Positions 35,568 through 45,749 of a stretch of 51,184 bases of DNA are shown one piece after another (within the stretch, counting starts at the first letter, position 1; each line of letters starts with the position of its first letter). This stretch comes from Mycobacterium gordonae (GTDB lineage: Bacteria > Actinomycetota > Actinomycetes > Mycobacteriales > Mycobacteriaceae): NCBI RefSeq assembly GCF_001417955.2, contig NZ_LKTM01000286.1, positions 1 through 51,184 of the forward strand, given 5' to 3'. Under the pieces are notes generated by a model that worked only from the letters and a program-made list of their open reading frames with translations, made no database searches and had not been told where the DNA came from. The position numbers and the translations under genes were made by a program.

Positions 35568-37385
35568 TTAGGCCAGGTAGCCCGGCGGCAGCGAGTCGAA
35601 CATCACTTTGGTCATCCGAACGGCGTATTCGGAACTGCCGCCGCCGACGATCAGGGCGGCGAAGGCCAGGTCACCGCGGTACCCGGCGAACCAGGAGTGC
35701 GACCCGCCCGCGAATTCGGCTTCCCCGGTCTTGCCGTAGATCTCGCCGCAGCCCGCGATCTCCTTGGCGGTGCCGTTGGTGACGACCAACCGCATCATCG
35801 GGCGCAGCGCATCGACCATCTTCGGGCTGATCGGGGTGTTGTCGCCGGCGACGGTGGTCGGCCGGCCCGCGATCAACTGCGGCACCGGCGTCTTGCCGGC
35901 GGCGACGGTGGCCGCCACCAGCGCCATCCCGAACGGGCTGGCCAGCACCCGGCCCTGGCCGAATCCGTCCTCAGTGCGTTCGGTCAGGTCGACCGTCGGC
36001 GGCACCGAGCCGGTCACGGTGGTGATGCCCTCGACCTGGTAATCCAGCCCGATCCCGTAACGGGTGGCGGCCTGCGTCAACCCGCGCGGCGGCAGTTTGG
36101 CGCTCAGTTCGGCGAACGTGGTGTTACAGGAACTGGCGAAGGCGCGCGACATGGGCACCACGCCGAGATCGAAGCCGCCGTAGTTGGGAATGGTGCGGTG
36201 GCCGATGTCGATGTGCCCCGGGCAGCCGACCATCGTGTTGGGGGTGGCCATGTCGCGGTCGACGGCGGCGCCCGCGGTGACCATCTTGAAAGTCGACCCG
36301 GGCGGGTAGAGGCCGGTGGTCGCCAACAGACCCTCGGCGTCCGCGCCGGCATTCTGCGCGACCGCCAGGATCTCCCCCGTCGAGGGCTTGATCACGACCA
36401 GCATCGCTTTGCCGCCGCGGGTGTCCACTGCGTGCTGAGCGGCGTTCTGCACGGCCCGGTCCAGGGTGATCGACACCGACGGCGCGGGCGAGCCTTCGAC
36501 CTCGTGCAGCACCGCGACGTCGACACCGTTCTGGTTGGTGCTGACGATCCGCCATCCGGCCTGGCCGTCGAGCTGATCGACGACCGACTTCTTGACCTCG
36601 GCCATGACCGCCGGCGCGAAGTGCGGATCGGTCGCCAACAGCTCGGCATGCGGGGTGATCACGACGCCGGGCAGCTGGCCGATCGCCGGGAACACCCGGT
36701 TGCTGTCGTCGGGCAGCAGCGTGGCCAGGTCGATCGGCTTGGTCGCCGAGCTGGCCGTTTCGGCCAGCAACTGGGGATCGTTGAGCGTGTCGTTGAACGG
36801 ATGCAGCGCATCGATGACGGCGTGGGCCGTCCCGATCAGGTCGGGTCCGGCCTTGGTGGCGTCCAGCGAGTAGTTGTAGATGTAACCGGGCGCCAGCACA
36901 TCGGAGCCGCCCAGCTCGTTCACCGAGGCCCGCCGCGGCTGGTCGGCCCGCAGCGCGAACGTCTGGTGCTCCCCCAGCTTCGGGTGCAGGCCGGTGGTGG
37001 CCCAGCGGACCTGCCAGTGCCCCTCGTCGCGGGCCATCTTCAGTTGCCCGTCGTAGCTCCAGGTCCGGTCCTTCGGCAGGTGCCAGGTGAAGCGGTACAC
37101 GACGGTCCCGGTGTCCTCGGCGTACTTCGAGCTCAGCACCTGCGCGTCCAGATGAGTGGCCTGCAGGCCGGCCCAGGCGGCGTTGAGCGCCTCGCGCGCC
37201 TCGTTGGGGTTGTCGCTGAGCTGGGCGGCGGTCACGGTGTCACCGACGGACAGCGCCGCCAGGAATCTCTCGGCGGCCGGGGCTGGTCCTTCGGGCTTCG
37301 GTGTGCAGCCCGGCAACACGACCAGAGCCAGCAACAGGCCTGCGACGGATGTTGCCAGTGTTGTTCGTGAGAAGATTGTGACCAT
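35568..37385 (-). CDS. Penicillin-binding lipoprotein (class B PBP, Rv2864c-like)
   Basis: 605 aa from ATG 37385; the 15 codons upstream do not look like a signal peptide. An N-terminal hydrophobic segment ends in the lipobox LPGC (about Cys27), so it is a lipoprotein. An NTF2-like MecA_N domain (about 35-150) and a dimerisation region precede the transpeptidase domain with PPGSTFKM (SxxK), SSCN (SxN) and YGKTG (KTG). It cross-links peptidoglycan or acts as a low-affinity PBP. The 160 bases upstream hold no gene. Confidence 0.94.
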   Translation of the reverse strand: MVTIFSRTTLATSVAGLLLALVVLPGCTPKPEGPAPAAERFLAALSVGDTVTAAQLSDNPNEAREALNAAWAGLQATHLDAQVLSSKYAEDTGTVVYRFTWHLPKDRTWSYDGQLKMARDEGHWQVRWATTGLHPKLGEHQTFALRADQPRRASVNELGGSDVLAPGYIYNYSLDATKAGPDLIGTAHAVIDALHPFNDTLNDPQLLAETASSATKPIDLATLLPDDSNRVFPAIGQLPGVVITPHAELLATDPHFAPAVMAEVKKSVVDQLDGQAGWRIVSTNQNGVDVAVLHEVEGSPAPSVSITLDRAVQNAAQHAVDTRGGKAMLVVIKPSTGEILAVAQNAGADAEGLLATTGLYPPGSTFKMVTAGAAVDRDMATPNTMVGCPGHIDIGHRTIPNYGGFDLGVVPMSRAFASSCNTTFAELSAKLPPRGLTQAATRYGIGLDYQVEGITTVTGSVPPTVDLTERTEDGFGQGRVLASPFGMALVAATVAAGKTPVPQLIAGRPTTVAGDNTPISPKMVDALRPMMRLVVTNGTAKEIAGCGEIYGKTGEAEFAGGSHSWFAGYRGDLAFAALIVGGGSSEYAVRMTKVMFDSLPPGYLA

Positions 37386-37545
37386 CGGTACTGATGTTAT
37401 GGACCGTGGCCGCCGCGTCGGTGCCGACACACCGAGACCGGACCGTTATCCGCCTCGTGCGATTGCGAGGGGAACGAGGCTGCGATTTCGAGCGCCGATT
37501 TTCGCAGTGCGGTTCCACTCGCGGAAACGAACCGCCAACCCGCCA

Positions 37546-38400
37546 TTAATCCAGCAGCACCGTGGCGAACGTGCCGACTTCTTTGAACCCGACGCGCGCG
37601 TAGGCGGCCCGGGCCACCGTGTTGAAGTCGTTGACGTACAGGCTGGCGACGCGTCCGCTGCCCACGATCACGGCGGCCAGCGTCGCGGTGCCGGTGGTGC
37701 CGAGGCCCAGGCCGCGCCGCTCCGGATGGACCCAGACTCCCTGGATCTGGCCGACCGACGGCGACTGCGATCCCACCTCGGCCTTGAAGATGACCTGCCC
37801 GTGCTCGAAGCGGGCCCAGGCCCGTCCGGCGGCGATCAGACTGGCCACCCGGCGCCGGTAGCCGCGGCCACCGTCACCCAGCCGGGGGTCCACCCCGACC
37901 TCGCCGATGAACATGTCGACGGCAGCGACCAGGTAGGCGTCGATCTCCTCGGGCCGCACCTGGCGCACCTCGAAATCGAGCGCGCAGTTGGGATGACTGT
38001 CGAGCGCCATCAGCGGCTGCCGGTCGCGCACATCGCGTGCCGGGCCCCAGGCGGACTCGAGGCGCTGCCACATCGGCAACACCAGGTCGGCCCGGCCGAC
38101 CAGAGACGAGCACCGGCGAGCCGTGCTCTTGGCTTCATCGGCGAATGCGTTGAGGTCAATCAGATTGCCCCGCAGCGGGATCAGGTTGGCGCCGGCGAAA
38201 CACAGCGATTCCTCCGGGGCGCGCCGGGTCCAGAGTTCTCCGCCGATGGAATTGGGTTCGACGCCGTAGTCCGCGACCCGCGCGGCCACCATGCAGGATT
38301 CGACCGGGTTGTCACCCAGGACCCGCCACACGGCCGCGGCGTCGCGCACCACCGAAACCCGTCTCTCGCCGACGAGGCGCAAGATGGGCGGAGCCGACAT
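37546..38400 (-). CDS. GNAT acetyltransferase with N-terminal DUF4081-like domain (Rv2867c-like)
   Basis: 284 aa. The C-terminal half (about 140-284) is a GNAT fold, with the acetyl-CoA loop in VWVHPERRGLGLGT and the FNTVARAAYARVGF helix. The N-terminal half resembles DUF4081 and probably binds a partner or substrate. The acceptor is unknown. It follows ispG on the same strand after 49 bases, the order seen in M. tuberculosis (Rv2868c, Rv2867c; from memory). Confidence 0.91.
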   Translation of the reverse strand: MSAPPILRLVGERRVSVVRDAAAVWRVLGDNPVESCMVAARVADYGVEPNSIGGELWTRRAPEESLCFAGANLIPLRGNLIDLNAFADEAKSTARRCSSLVGRADLVLPMWQRLESAWGPARDVRDRQPLMALDSHPNCALDFEVRQVRPEEIDAYLVAAVDMFIGEVGVDPRLGDGGRGYRRRVASLIAAGRAWARFEHGQVIFKAEVGSQSPSVGQIQGVWVHPERRGLGLGTTGTATLAAVIVGSGRVASLYVNDFNTVARAAYARVGFKEVGTFATVLLD

Positions 38401-38449
38401 CTCATAACTCTCTGTGGTGCGAACTGAGGGCCAGTTGGGTTGGCCCCTA

Positions 38450-39622
38450 TCAGCTTACGGTCACAATAGGCGAACCGCTCGCTGCCGTCCCGGGATCGTC
38501 CTCGGTTTCCAGGCCCATTTCCTCGGCGAGCCGCATCGCTTCCTCGATCAGCGTCTCGACGATCTGCGCTTCGGGCACGGTCTTGATCACCTCGCCCTTG
38601 ACGAAGATCTGCCCCTTGCCGTTGCCCGACGCCACTCCGAGGTCGGCTTCGCGGGCTTCCCCCGGCCCGTTGACCACGCAGCCCATCACCGCGACCCGCA
38701 GTGGCACCTCCAGACCGTCCAGACCGGCGCTCACCTCGTTGGCCAGCGTGTAGACGTCGACCTGGGCCCGTCCGCACGACGGACACGACACGATCTCCAG
38801 CTTGCGCGGCCGCAGGTTGAGCGACTCCAGAATCTGGGTGCCGACCTTGACTTCCTCCACCGGCGGCGCCGACAACGACACCCGGATGGTGTCGCCGATG
38901 CCGCGCGAGAGCAGCGCTCCGAAGGCCACCGCGGACTTGATGGTGCCCTGGAACGCCGGGCCGGCCTCGGTGACGCCCAGGTGCAGCGGGTAGTCACACT
39001 GGGCGGCCAACTGCTCGTAGGCGGCGACCATCACCACCGGGTCGTTGTGCTTGACGCTGATCTTGATGTTGCCGAACCCGTGCTCCTCGAACAGCGAGGC
39101 CTCCCACAGCGCCGACTCGACCAGCGCCTCCGGGGTGGCCTTGCCGTACTTCTGCATGAACCGCTTGTCCAGCGAGCCCGCGTTGACACCGATACGGATC
39201 GGGATGCCCGCGGCGCCGGCCGCCTTGGCGACTTCGCCGACCCGGCCGTCGAACTCCTTGATATTGCCCGGGTTCACCCGCACCGCGGCGCATCCGGCGT
39301 CGATGGCGGCGAAGATGTACTTCGGCTGGAAATGGATGTCGGCGATCACCGGAATCTGGCTGTGCCGGGCGATCTCGGCCAGCGCGTCGGCGTCCTCCTG
39401 CCGCGGGCAGGCCACGCGCACGATGTCGCAGCCGGCGGCGGTCAGCTCCGCGATCTGCTGCAGCGTCGAGTTGACGTCGTGGGTCTTGGTCGTGCACATC
39501 GACTGCACGGATATCGGGTAGTCGCTGCCGACGCCGACGTCGCGGACCATGAGCTGACGAGTGGCACGCCGGGGAGCGAGCGTGGGCGCCGGGGGTTGCG
39601 GCATGCCCAGGCCAATGGTCAC
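38450..39622 (-). CDS. ispG: 4-hydroxy-3-methylbut-2-enyl-diphosphate synthase IspG (GcpE)
   Basis: 390 aa, start GTG 39622 (alternative ATG 39604). Second-last step of the non-mevalonate isoprenoid pathway, converting MEcPP to HMBPP with a [4Fe-4S] cluster. A TIM-barrel N-terminal part ([11 protein letters not shown]) is followed by the cluster ligands CPSC and CVVNGPGE. The gene lies in a run with rip1 and dxr, so two steps of the same pathway are together. Confidence 0.97.
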   Translation of the reverse strand: MTIGLGMPQPPAPTLAPRRATRQLMVRDVGVGSDYPISVQSMCTTKTHDVNSTLQQIAELTAAGCDIVRVACPRQEDADALAEIARHSQIPVIADIHFQPKYIFAAIDAGCAAVRVNPGNIKEFDGRVGEVAKAAGAAGIPIRIGVNAGSLDKRFMQKYGKATPEALVESALWEASLFEEHGFGNIKISVKHNDPVVMVAAYEQLAAQCDYPLHLGVTEAGPAFQGTIKSAVAFGALLSRGIGDTIRVSLSAPPVEEVKVGTQILESLNLRPRKLEIVSCPSCGRAQVDVYTLANEVSAGLDGLEVPLRVAVMGCVVNGPGEAREADLGVASGNGKGQIFVKGEVIKTVPEAQIVETLIEEAMRLAEEMGLETEDDPGTAASGSPIVTVS

Positions 39623-39643
39623 TGTCTGTTCGCCTTCTCTCTG

Positions 39644-40858
39644 TTACTGGAAGAGCCGGATCGGGTTGACCAGGTCAGCGGTGACGGTCAGCAGCATGTA
39701 GCCGACTACGAAGATCAGCACCACGTAGGTCGCCGGCATCAGCTTGAGATAGTTCACCGGCGCCGCGGCCACCTTGCCGCGGGCGGTGCGGATGGCGTTG
39801 CGGATCTTCTCGAACACCGCCACCGCGATGTGGCCGCCGTCAAATGGCAGTAACGGCAGCAGGTTGATGGCACCCAGCACCAGGTTCAGCTGCGCCAGGA
39901 AGAACCAGAACGCCACCCACAGTCCGTGGTCGACGGTGTCGCCTCCGACGATGCTGGCGCCGACCACGCTCATCGGCGTCTGCGGGTCGCGCTGCCCACC
40001 GCCGATCGCGTGGAACAGCGCGCCGACCTTGGTCGGGATGGCGGCCAGCGACTTGCCGACCTCGACGGTCAACTGGCCGGCGAAGACCACGGTGGCCGGC
40101 GCGGCCGACAGCACGTTGTAGCGGGTGGGTTCGTTGCGGGGAGCGCCGACACCGATGGCTCCGACGTTGGCCGGCTCCAACTGGTTGCCCTGCCCGGTGG
40201 GGACATAGCGGCGGGTGGACTCGACGGTGACGTTGGTGGTGATGGTCTTGCCGTCGCGGTCGACGACGATCGGCACCGAGCCGTGCATCTTGCGCACCGC
40301 GGTAGCCATGTCCTCGAACGTGCTCACCGGGGTGTCGCCGACCTTGACGACGACGTCACCGGGACGCAGGCCCGCCAGCGCCGCGGGTCCGGGACCGTCG
40401 CACTTGTCGAGCTTGCCCTGGCTGATTTCCTGAGCGACACAACCGGTTTCCCCGACGATCGCCTTGTTGGACGGGTGCAGGTTGGGCAGGCCCCAGACCA
40501 GCGCGATGGCGTAGAGCAGCACCAGGCAGATGACGAAGTTCATGCCCGGACCGGCGAACAGCACCGCGACCCGCTTCCAGGTGGCCTGCTTGTACATCGC
40601 GCGGTCCTGCTCGTCGGGAGCCAGCTCCTCGACCGGCGTCATGCCGGCGATGTCACAGAAGCCGCCCGCCGGGATGGCCTTGAAGCCGTATTGGGTCTCG
40701 CCCCGCTGGGTGGACCACAGCGTCGGGCCGAAGCCGACGAAGTAACGACGCACCTTCATGCCGGTGGCGCGGGCGGCCCACATGTGGCCGCACTCGTGCA
40801 GGGCGACCGAGATGAGGATGGCGAGTGCGAACAGCACAATGCCGATAACGAACATCAT
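39644..40858 (-). CDS. rip1: Intramembrane zinc metalloprotease Rip1 (site-2 protease)
   Basis: 404 aa from ATG 40858; the longer frame to 41023 overlaps dxr and has no family resemblance. Active site HECGH (21-25) lies in the first membrane helix. A PDZ domain (about 170-270, [13 protein letters not shown]) and the second motif [11 protein letters not shown] with a final helix follow. It cuts anti-sigma factors within the membrane, in M. tuberculosis including those of SigK, SigL and SigM. Here it lies about 1.3 kb from a set of genes with SigK-like promoters. Confidence 0.96.
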   Translation of the reverse strand: MMFVIGIVLFALAILISVALHECGHMWAARATGMKVRRYFVGFGPTLWSTQRGETQYGFKAIPAGGFCDIAGMTPVEELAPDEQDRAMYKQATWKRVAVLFAGPGMNFVICLVLLYAIALVWGLPNLHPSNKAIVGETGCVAQEISQGKLDKCDGPGPAALAGLRPGDVVVKVGDTPVSTFEDMATAVRKMHGSVPIVVDRDGKTITTNVTVESTRRYVPTGQGNQLEPANVGAIGVGAPRNEPTRYNVLSAAPATVVFAGQLTVEVGKSLAAIPTKVGALFHAIGGGQRDPQTPMSVVGASIVGGDTVDHGLWVAFWFFLAQLNLVLGAINLLPLLPFDGGHIAVAVFEKIRNAIRTARGKVAAAPVNYLKLMPATYVVLIFVVGYMLLTVTADLVNPIRLFQ

Positions 40859-40877
40859 CTGTCTGTGACGACCTTTC

Positions 40878-42086
40878 TCACGCCATGCCCGAGACTCTGA
40901 CCGACGCCGGTGTTGCCATCGCCTGTTGAGCCCGCTCGCGGGCCCAGCGCTGCGCCTCGAGTACGTCATCCACGGTAGCTGGTGACGCGGCCCATTGGTC
41001 GGCAGCGTGCAGCACGTCGGCAATGGTGGCGACGATGGCAGGGAATCGGATCCGTCCGGTCAGGAACGCTTCCGCCGCTTCTTCGTTGGCCGCGTTGTAA
41101 ACGGCGGTCATGCAGCCTCCGGTTCCCCCGGCCTGACGCGCCAGCTCCACCGCCGGGAACACCTCGCTGTCCAGCGGCTCGAATTCCCAGGTAGAGGCGG
41201 TGGAGAAGTCGCAGCAGGTGGCCGCTCCGGGCACCCGGTGCGGCCAGCCCAGGGCCAGGGAGATGGGCAGCTTCATGTCCGGCGGGCTGGCCTGAGCGAT
41301 CGTGGAGCCGTCGGTGAAGGTCACCATCGAGTGAATGATCGACTGCGGATGGACGACGACCTCGATCCGGTCGTAGGGAATGCCGAACAGCAGGTGGGTC
41401 TCGATGAGTTCGAGGCCCTTGTTGACCAGCGACGCCGAGTTCAGCGTGTTCATCGGGCCCATCGACCAGGTGGGATGCGCGCCGGCCTGCTCGGGCGTGA
41501 CGTCCTCGAGGTCGGCGGCCGGCCAGCCCCGGAACGGACCCCCGGAGGCGGTCAGGATCAGCTTGGCGACCTCGTCGGGCGTCCCGCCGCGCAGGCACTG
41601 CGCCAGCGCGGAGTGCTCGGAGTCCACCGGCACGATCTGGCCGGGCCGGGCCGCCCGCAGCACCAGCGGGCCGCCGGCTACCAGGGACTCCTTGTTGGCC
41701 AGGGCCAGCCGGGCGCCGGACTCCAGCGCGGCCAGCGTCGGGCGCAGGCCCAGCGCACCGACCAGGGCGTTGAGGACGACGTCGGCCTCAGTGTCCTGCA
41801 CCAACCGGGTGACGGCGTCGGGGCCGCGAAACGGGATGTCCCCGGCCCGCTCGGCGGCCGCAGCGTCGGCGACGGCGATGTTGGTGACCCCGGTCTCGGC
41901 GCGTTGGCGCAGCAGCGTGTCGAGGTTCCCGCCGCCGGCGGCCAGGCCGACGATCTCGAACCGGTCGGGGTTGGCGGCGATGACCTCCAGGGCCTGGGTA
42001 CCGATGGAGCCGGTGCTGCCGAGCACCAGTACGCGCACCCGCTCGACGGGAGCCTGCCCGTCCTGCCCGTCACCCGAGAAAGTCAC
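40878..42086 (-). CDS. dxr: 1-deoxy-D-xylulose 5-phosphate reductoisomerase Dxr
   Basis: 402 aa, start GTG 42086. First committed step of the MEP pathway, the target of fosmidomycin. NADPH motif GSTGSIGTQ (about 24-32), metal and substrate residues in [27 protein letters not shown]-like ([10 protein letters not shown]) and NAANEEA. Relative to M. tuberculosis Dxr (413 aa, from memory) the C terminus is shorter and ends at SGMA. mpt83 diverges from it with 135 bases between. Confidence 0.96.
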   Translation of the reverse strand: MTFSGDGQDGQAPVERVRVLVLGSTGSIGTQALEVIAANPDRFEIVGLAAGGGNLDTLLRQRAETGVTNIAVADAAAAERAGDIPFRGPDAVTRLVQDTEADVVLNALVGALGLRPTLAALESGARLALANKESLVAGGPLVLRAARPGQIVPVDSEHSALAQCLRGGTPDEVAKLILTASGGPFRGWPAADLEDVTPEQAGAHPTWSMGPMNTLNSASLVNKGLELIETHLLFGIPYDRIEVVVHPQSIIHSMVTFTDGSTIAQASPPDMKLPISLALGWPHRVPGAATCCDFSTASTWEFEPLDSEVFPAVELARQAGGTGGCMTAVYNAANEEAAEAFLTGRIRFPAIVATIADVLHAADQWAASPATVDDVLEAQRWARERAQQAMATPASVRVSGMA

Positions 42087-42119
42087 CCACCTATTGTGCC
42101 GCCCTTTTCAAAATCGCAC

Positions 42120-42146
42120 CCATCCGTGATCGCGCCCACTCCGAAT
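42120..42146 (+). promoter_or_regulatory. SigK-like promoter of mpt83
   Basis: CCATCC (42120-42125), a 15-base spacer and CCGAAT (42141-42146). These two hexamers are the SigK -35/-10 elements known for the mpt83/mpt70 genes of M. tuberculosis. The same pair with the same spacer occurs before mpt70. The expected start lies near 42153, leaving a leader of about 69 bases with the ribosome site AAAGGA. Confidence 0.8.
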
Positions 42147-42221
42147 GACTTCATGTACGGCACGAATGGCGGCGTCCGTCGTCACCACAAAAGCGTTCCC
42201 TAGCAAAGGAATTGACACGTG

Positions 42222-42893
42222 ATGAATACTCAGGCCAGGTCAGTGGCAGCAGCGGCTCTCGCGGCGATCGCGATCACGGGGCTCGCGGGATGTTCCAGCA
42301 GCAAGCCTGCGTCGCAGGGCACCAGCAGCGGCGCAACCTCCGCGAGCGTCTCTGCCGCGCCGAGCTCCGCGCCGTCGTCCGCCAAGGCCGACCCCGCCGC
42401 CGACCTGATCGGTCCCGGCTGCTCGGAATACGCGGCGCAGAACCCCACCGGCCCCGGGTCGGTAGCCGGCATGGCCCAGGACCCGGTCGCGACGGCGGCG
42501 TCGAACAATCCGATGCTGACCACGCTGACGTCGGCGTTGTCGGGCAAGCTCAACCCGCAGGTGAACCTGGTGGACACGCTGAACAGCGGGCAGTACACCG
42601 TGTTCGCGCCCACCAACGCCGCCTTCGACAAGCTGCCGGCGGCCACCCTCGACCAGCTCAAGACCGACGCCAAGCTGCTCAACAGCATCTTGACCTACCA
42701 CGTGGTCAACGGGCAGGCGAGCCCGGCCAAGGTGGCCGGCACCCACAAGACGCTGCAGGGCGCCGAGGTCACGGTGACCGGGGCCGGTAATGACCTGAAG
42801 GTCAACACCTCGGGCCTGGTGTGCGGCGGGGTGCACACCGCGAACGCCACGGTCTACATGATCGACACCGTGCTGATGCCCCCTGGTCAGTGA
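42222..42893 (+). CDS. mpt83: Cell-surface lipoprotein MPT83 (FAS1 domain)
   Basis: 223 aa from ATG 42222 (a GTG directly before it, 42219, is in frame). Signal peptide with lipobox LAGC (Cys about 25), a Ser/Ala-rich spacer, then one fasciclin (FAS1) domain with [32 protein letters not shown] and LTYHVV. It is a surface antigen in tuberculosis-type mycobacteria with adhesion-like function suggested. Very similar to mpt70 over the FAS1 domain, so the two are a local duplication flanking dipZ. A strong terminator follows. Confidence 0.96.
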   Translation: MNTQARSVAAAALAAIAITGLAGCSSSKPASQGTSSGATSASVSAAPSSAPSSAKADPAADLIGPGCSEYAAQNPTGPGSVAGMAQDPVATAASNNPMLTTLTSALSGKLNPQVNLVDTLNSGQYTVFAPTNAAFDKLPAATLDQLKTDAKLLNSILTYHVVNGQASPAKVAGTHKTLQGAEVTVTGAGNDLKVNTSGLVCGGVHTANATVYMIDTVLMPPGQ

Positions 42894-42909
42894 CATCTCT
42901 CCGGACGAA

Positions 42910-42943
42910 GGCAGCCCACCCGAGGTGGGCTGCCTTCTTCTTT
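42910..42943 (+). terminator. Rho-independent terminator after mpt83
   Basis: An 11-bp perfect stem, GGCAGCCCACC (42910-42920) with GGTGGGCTGCC (42924-42934), a CGA loop, then the T-rich tract TTCTTCTTT. This separates mpt83 from dipZ. Confidence 0.88.
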
Positions 42944-42953
42944 GGCGTTGAAC

Positions 42954-42980
42954 CAATCCGGGACCGCCGCCGTGACGAAT
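42954..42980 (+). promoter_or_regulatory. Weak SigK-like promoter of dipZ
   Basis: CAATCC (42954-42959), 15 bases, ACGAAT (42975-42980): one mismatch in each hexamer to CCATCC/CCGAAT, same spacing as the mpt83 and mpt70 promoters. The predicted start falls at or next to the dipZ ATG (42988), so that transcript would be leaderless. Confidence 0.55.
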
Positions 42981-42987
42981 AACTGAC

Positions 42988-44724
42988 ATGTGGACCTTGG
43001 CGCTGATCGGCTTTCTCGGCGGTCTGATCACCGGCATCTCACCGTGCATCCTGCCGGTGCTGCCGGTGATCTTTTTCTCGGGTGCGAACAGCACCGCCCG
43101 CGAGGCGCCGGCTGACGGCGCGGTCGGGGTCGCTGTCAAAGCCAAACCGACCCGGTCAGAGGCGTCACGCCCATATCGGGTGATCGGCGGCCTGGTGCTC
43201 AGTTTCAGTGTGGTGACGCTGCTCGGCTCGGCGTTGCTCTCGGCACTGCACCTGCCGCAGGACGCCATCCGCTGGGTGGCGCTCGTCGCGCTGGTGGCCA
43301 TCGGGGCCGGTCTGATCTTCCCCCGTTTCGAGCAGCTGCTCGAGCGGCCCTTCTCCCGCATCCCGCAGAAGCAGATCGCCACGCGCGGAAACGGTTTCGG
43401 TCTCGGCCTGGCACTGGGGGTGCTGTACGTGCCGTGCGCGGGACCGGTCCTGGCGGCGATCGTGGTGGCCGGGGCGACCGCGCGGATCGGCGCCGGCACC
43501 GTGGTGCTCACCGCCGCGTTCGCCGTCGGCGCCGCGTTGCCGCTGCTGTTCTTCGCGCTGGCCGGCCAACGAATCGCGCAGCGGGTCAGCGCGTTTCGGC
43601 GACGCCAGCGTGAGATCCGGGTCGGCGCGGGCATCGTGACGATACTGCTGGCGGTGGCGCTGGTGTTCGACCTTCCGGCCGTGCTGCAGCGCGCCATTCC
43701 CGACTACACCGCATCCCTGCAGGAGAAGGTCGGCGGATCCAGCCAGGTTCAGGAGAAGCTCGGTGGCATCGTCACCGACCAGAACGTGGCCCTGTCGAAC
43801 TGCACCCAGGGCGGCACCAAGCTCGAGAACTGCGGCCCCGCACCGGATCTGCGGGGCATCACCAATTGGCTCAACACGCCGGGCAACCAGCCCATCGCAC
43901 TGAAATCGTTGCGCGGCAAGGTCGTCCTGATCGACTTCTGGGCCTACTCGTGCATCAACTGCCAACGGGCCATCCCGCACGTGGTCGGCTGGTATCAGGC
44001 CTACAAGGACGCCGGCCTCGAGGTCATCGGTGTCCATACCCCGGAGTACGCGTTCGAGAAGGTGCCGGAGAACGTCACCAAGGGCGCGGCCGATCTGGGC
44101 ATCAAATACCCGGTGGCACTGGACAACAACTACTCGACGTGGACCAATTACCGCAATCGCTACTGGCCGGCCGAGTACCTGATCGACGCCAACGGCACAG
44201 TGCGGCATCTCAAGTTCGGCGAGGGCGGCTACGACGACACCGAACAGCTGATCAGGCAGTTGCTCGCCGATGCCAGACCCGGCGTCACGCTGCCCGGCCC
44301 CGTCGGCGCGCCCGACCTCACACCGAAAGCGATCACCACTGCCGAGACCTACTTCGCCGTCGGCAAGGCCGTCAATTACGGCGGTGGCGGCGAGTACGAC
44401 GAGGGCGCCCAGACGTTCCGCTATCCGCCCAACCTCGCCGCCGACAGCTTCGCCCTGAGCGGCCCGTGGGCGCTGGACTACCAGGGCGCCACGGCAACCG
44501 GCGACGACTCGGCCATCAGGCTCAATTACCACGCCAAGGACATCTACGTCGTGGTCGGCGGCACCGGCACGCTCACGGTGACCCGCAACGGCAAGCCCAC
44601 CAGTGTGACGGTCGACGGCCCGCCGACGTCGCATCAGATCGTCGCCGACCCCCGCCAGTCGTCGGGAACCATCGAGGTGCACCCCAGCAAGGGGCTGCAG
44701 GTTTTCTCCTTCACTTACGGCTGA
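42988..44724 (+). CDS. dipZ: DipZ: CcdA-type membrane domain fused to a thioredoxin-like domain
   Basis: 578 aa. Residues about 1-245 hold six or so membrane helices of the CcdA/DsbD family, with conserved cysteines in [11 protein letters not shown] and YVPCAGPVL, passing electrons across the membrane. Residues about 290-430 are a thioredoxin-like domain with YSCINC (C322, C325). The C-terminal part (about 440-578) is a beta-sandwich, carbohydrate-binding-like. It probably maintains disulfide redox for exported proteins. No ribosome binding site is evident before ATG 42988, consistent with a leaderless transcript. Confidence 0.95.
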   Translation: MWTLALIGFLGGLITGISPCILPVLPVIFFSGANSTAREAPADGAVGVAVKAKPTRSEASRPYRVIGGLVLSFSVVTLLGSALLSALHLPQDAIRWVALVALVAIGAGLIFPRFEQLLERPFSRIPQKQIATRGNGFGLGLALGVLYVPCAGPVLAAIVVAGATARIGAGTVVLTAAFAVGAALPLLFFALAGQRIAQRVSAFRRRQREIRVGAGIVTILLAVALVFDLPAVLQRAIPDYTASLQEKVGGSSQVQEKLGGIVTDQNVALSNCTQGGTKLENCGPAPDLRGITNWLNTPGNQPIALKSLRGKVVLIDFWAYSCINCQRAIPHVVGWYQAYKDAGLEVIGVHTPEYAFEKVPENVTKGAADLGIKYPVALDNNYSTWTNYRNRYWPAEYLIDANGTVRHLKFGEGGYDDTEQLIRQLLADARPGVTLPGPVGAPDLTPKAITTAETYFAVGKAVNYGGGGEYDEGAQTFRYPPNLAADSFALSGPWALDYQGATATGDDSAIRLNYHAKDIYVVVGGTGTLTVTRNGKPTSVTVDGPPTSHQIVADPRQSSGTIEVHPSKGLQVFSFTYG

Positions 44725-44727
44725 CAC

Positions 44728-44754
44728 CCATCCGGACCCTCGTTGGCTCCGAAT
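44728..44754 (+). promoter_or_regulatory. SigK-like promoter of mpt70
   Basis: CCATCC (44728-44733), 15 bases, CCGAAT (44749-44754), identical hexamers and spacing to the mpt83 promoter. It starts 4 bases after the dipZ stop. The predicted start is near 44761, about 42 bases before the mpt70 ATG. Confidence 0.82.
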
Positions 44755-44802
44755 CCTTGATGTCAGGGGTCTGTAACACTCACCACGAGGAGCGAACTAA
44801 CC

Positions 44803-45381
44803 ATGAAGACCAAAACCTCAATGGCGGCAACCGGTTTCACGGTTGCGCTGATGGCCTGCGGCGTAGCGCTGGCTCCGACCGCGGCGGCCAGCGACCTGGT
44901 CGGTCCGGGATGCGCGGACTACGCCGCGGCCAACCCCACCGGCCCCGCGTCGGTCCAGGGCATGTCGATGGTCCCCGTCACCGAGGCGGCGGCCAACAAC
45001 CCGATGCTGACCACGCTGACGTCGGCGCTGTCCGGCCAGCTCAACCCGCAGGTGAACCTGGTCGACACCCTCAACAGCGGTCAGTACACGGTGTTCGCGC
45101 CGACCGACGCCGCGTTCGGCAAGCTGCCGCCGGCCACCATCGAGCAGCTCAAGACCGACTCGAATCTGCTGACCAGCATCCTGACCTACCACGTGGTCAG
45201 TGGGCAGGCCAGCCCCAACCGGGTGATCGGCACCCACAAGACCTTGCAGGGCGCCAACGTCACGGTCACCGGCATGGGTAACAACCTGCGGGTCAACAAC
45301 GCCGGCGTGGTCTGCGGCGGTGTGTCGACGGCGAACGCGCAGGTCTACATGATCGACACGGTGCTGATGCCGCCTGCGTGA
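44803..45381 (+). CDS. mpt70: Secreted antigen MPT70 (FAS1 domain)
   Basis: 192 aa from ATG 44803, GAGGAG at 44787-44792. A signal peptide ends near AAASD; there is no lipobox, so it is secreted rather than anchored. One FAS1 domain ([41 protein letters not shown]) closely matches mpt83. A Cys pair (about 38 and 168; GPGCADY and GVVCGGV) should form a disulfide, which fits the neighbouring thiol-redox gene dipZ. Confidence 0.96.
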   Translation: MKTKTSMAATGFTVALMACGVALAPTAAASDLVGPGCADYAAANPTGPASVQGMSMVPVTEAAANNPMLTTLTSALSGQLNPQVNLVDTLNSGQYTVFAPTDAAFGKLPPATIEQLKTDSNLLTSILTYHVVSGQASPNRVIGTHKTLQGANVTVTGMGNNLRVNNAGVVCGGVSTANAQVYMIDTVLMPPA

Positions 45382-45494
45382 CAGCGGCAGCTGCGTCGCG
45401 GCGATCCCTTTGGGTGGAGACCTGACCGCGGACGAACGGCCTGTGCCAGAATGTTCAGGCAGTGTCAGTCCGAGTGACAACCGGAGGGATCGCC

Positions 45495-45749
45495 GTGGCC
45501 AGTACTGAGGTGGAGCCGTACGCCGGCGTCGACGAGGCCGAGGTGCCGTCCGCGCGCTGGGGTTGGAGCCGTATCAACTACCGCACGTGGCATGCCGTCG
45601 GGATCTTCATCGTCATCTTCCTGCTGGCGATGCTGCGCGGTAACCACGTCGGCCACGTCGAGGACTGGTTCCTGATCGGATTCGCCGCGCTGTCGCTGTT
45701 CGTGCTGGTCCGCGACATCTGGGGTCGCCGGCGCGGCTGGCTCAGGTAG
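45495..45749 (+). CDS. Small two-helix membrane protein, DUF2631-like (Rv2876-like)
   Basis: 84 aa from GTG 45495, chosen because GGAGGG (45483-45488) sits 6 bases before it; GTG 45462 would add 11 residues. Two hydrophobic segments (about 32-47 and 58-74) flank a GNHVGHVEDW stretch, and the C terminus is basic. The function is unknown. The last 8 bases overlap the convergent DUF4097-like gene. Confidence 0.85.
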   Translation: MASTEVEPYAGVDEAEVPSARWGWSRINYRTWHAVGIFIVIFLLAMLRGNHVGHVEDWFLIGFAALSLFVLVRDIWGRRRGWLR

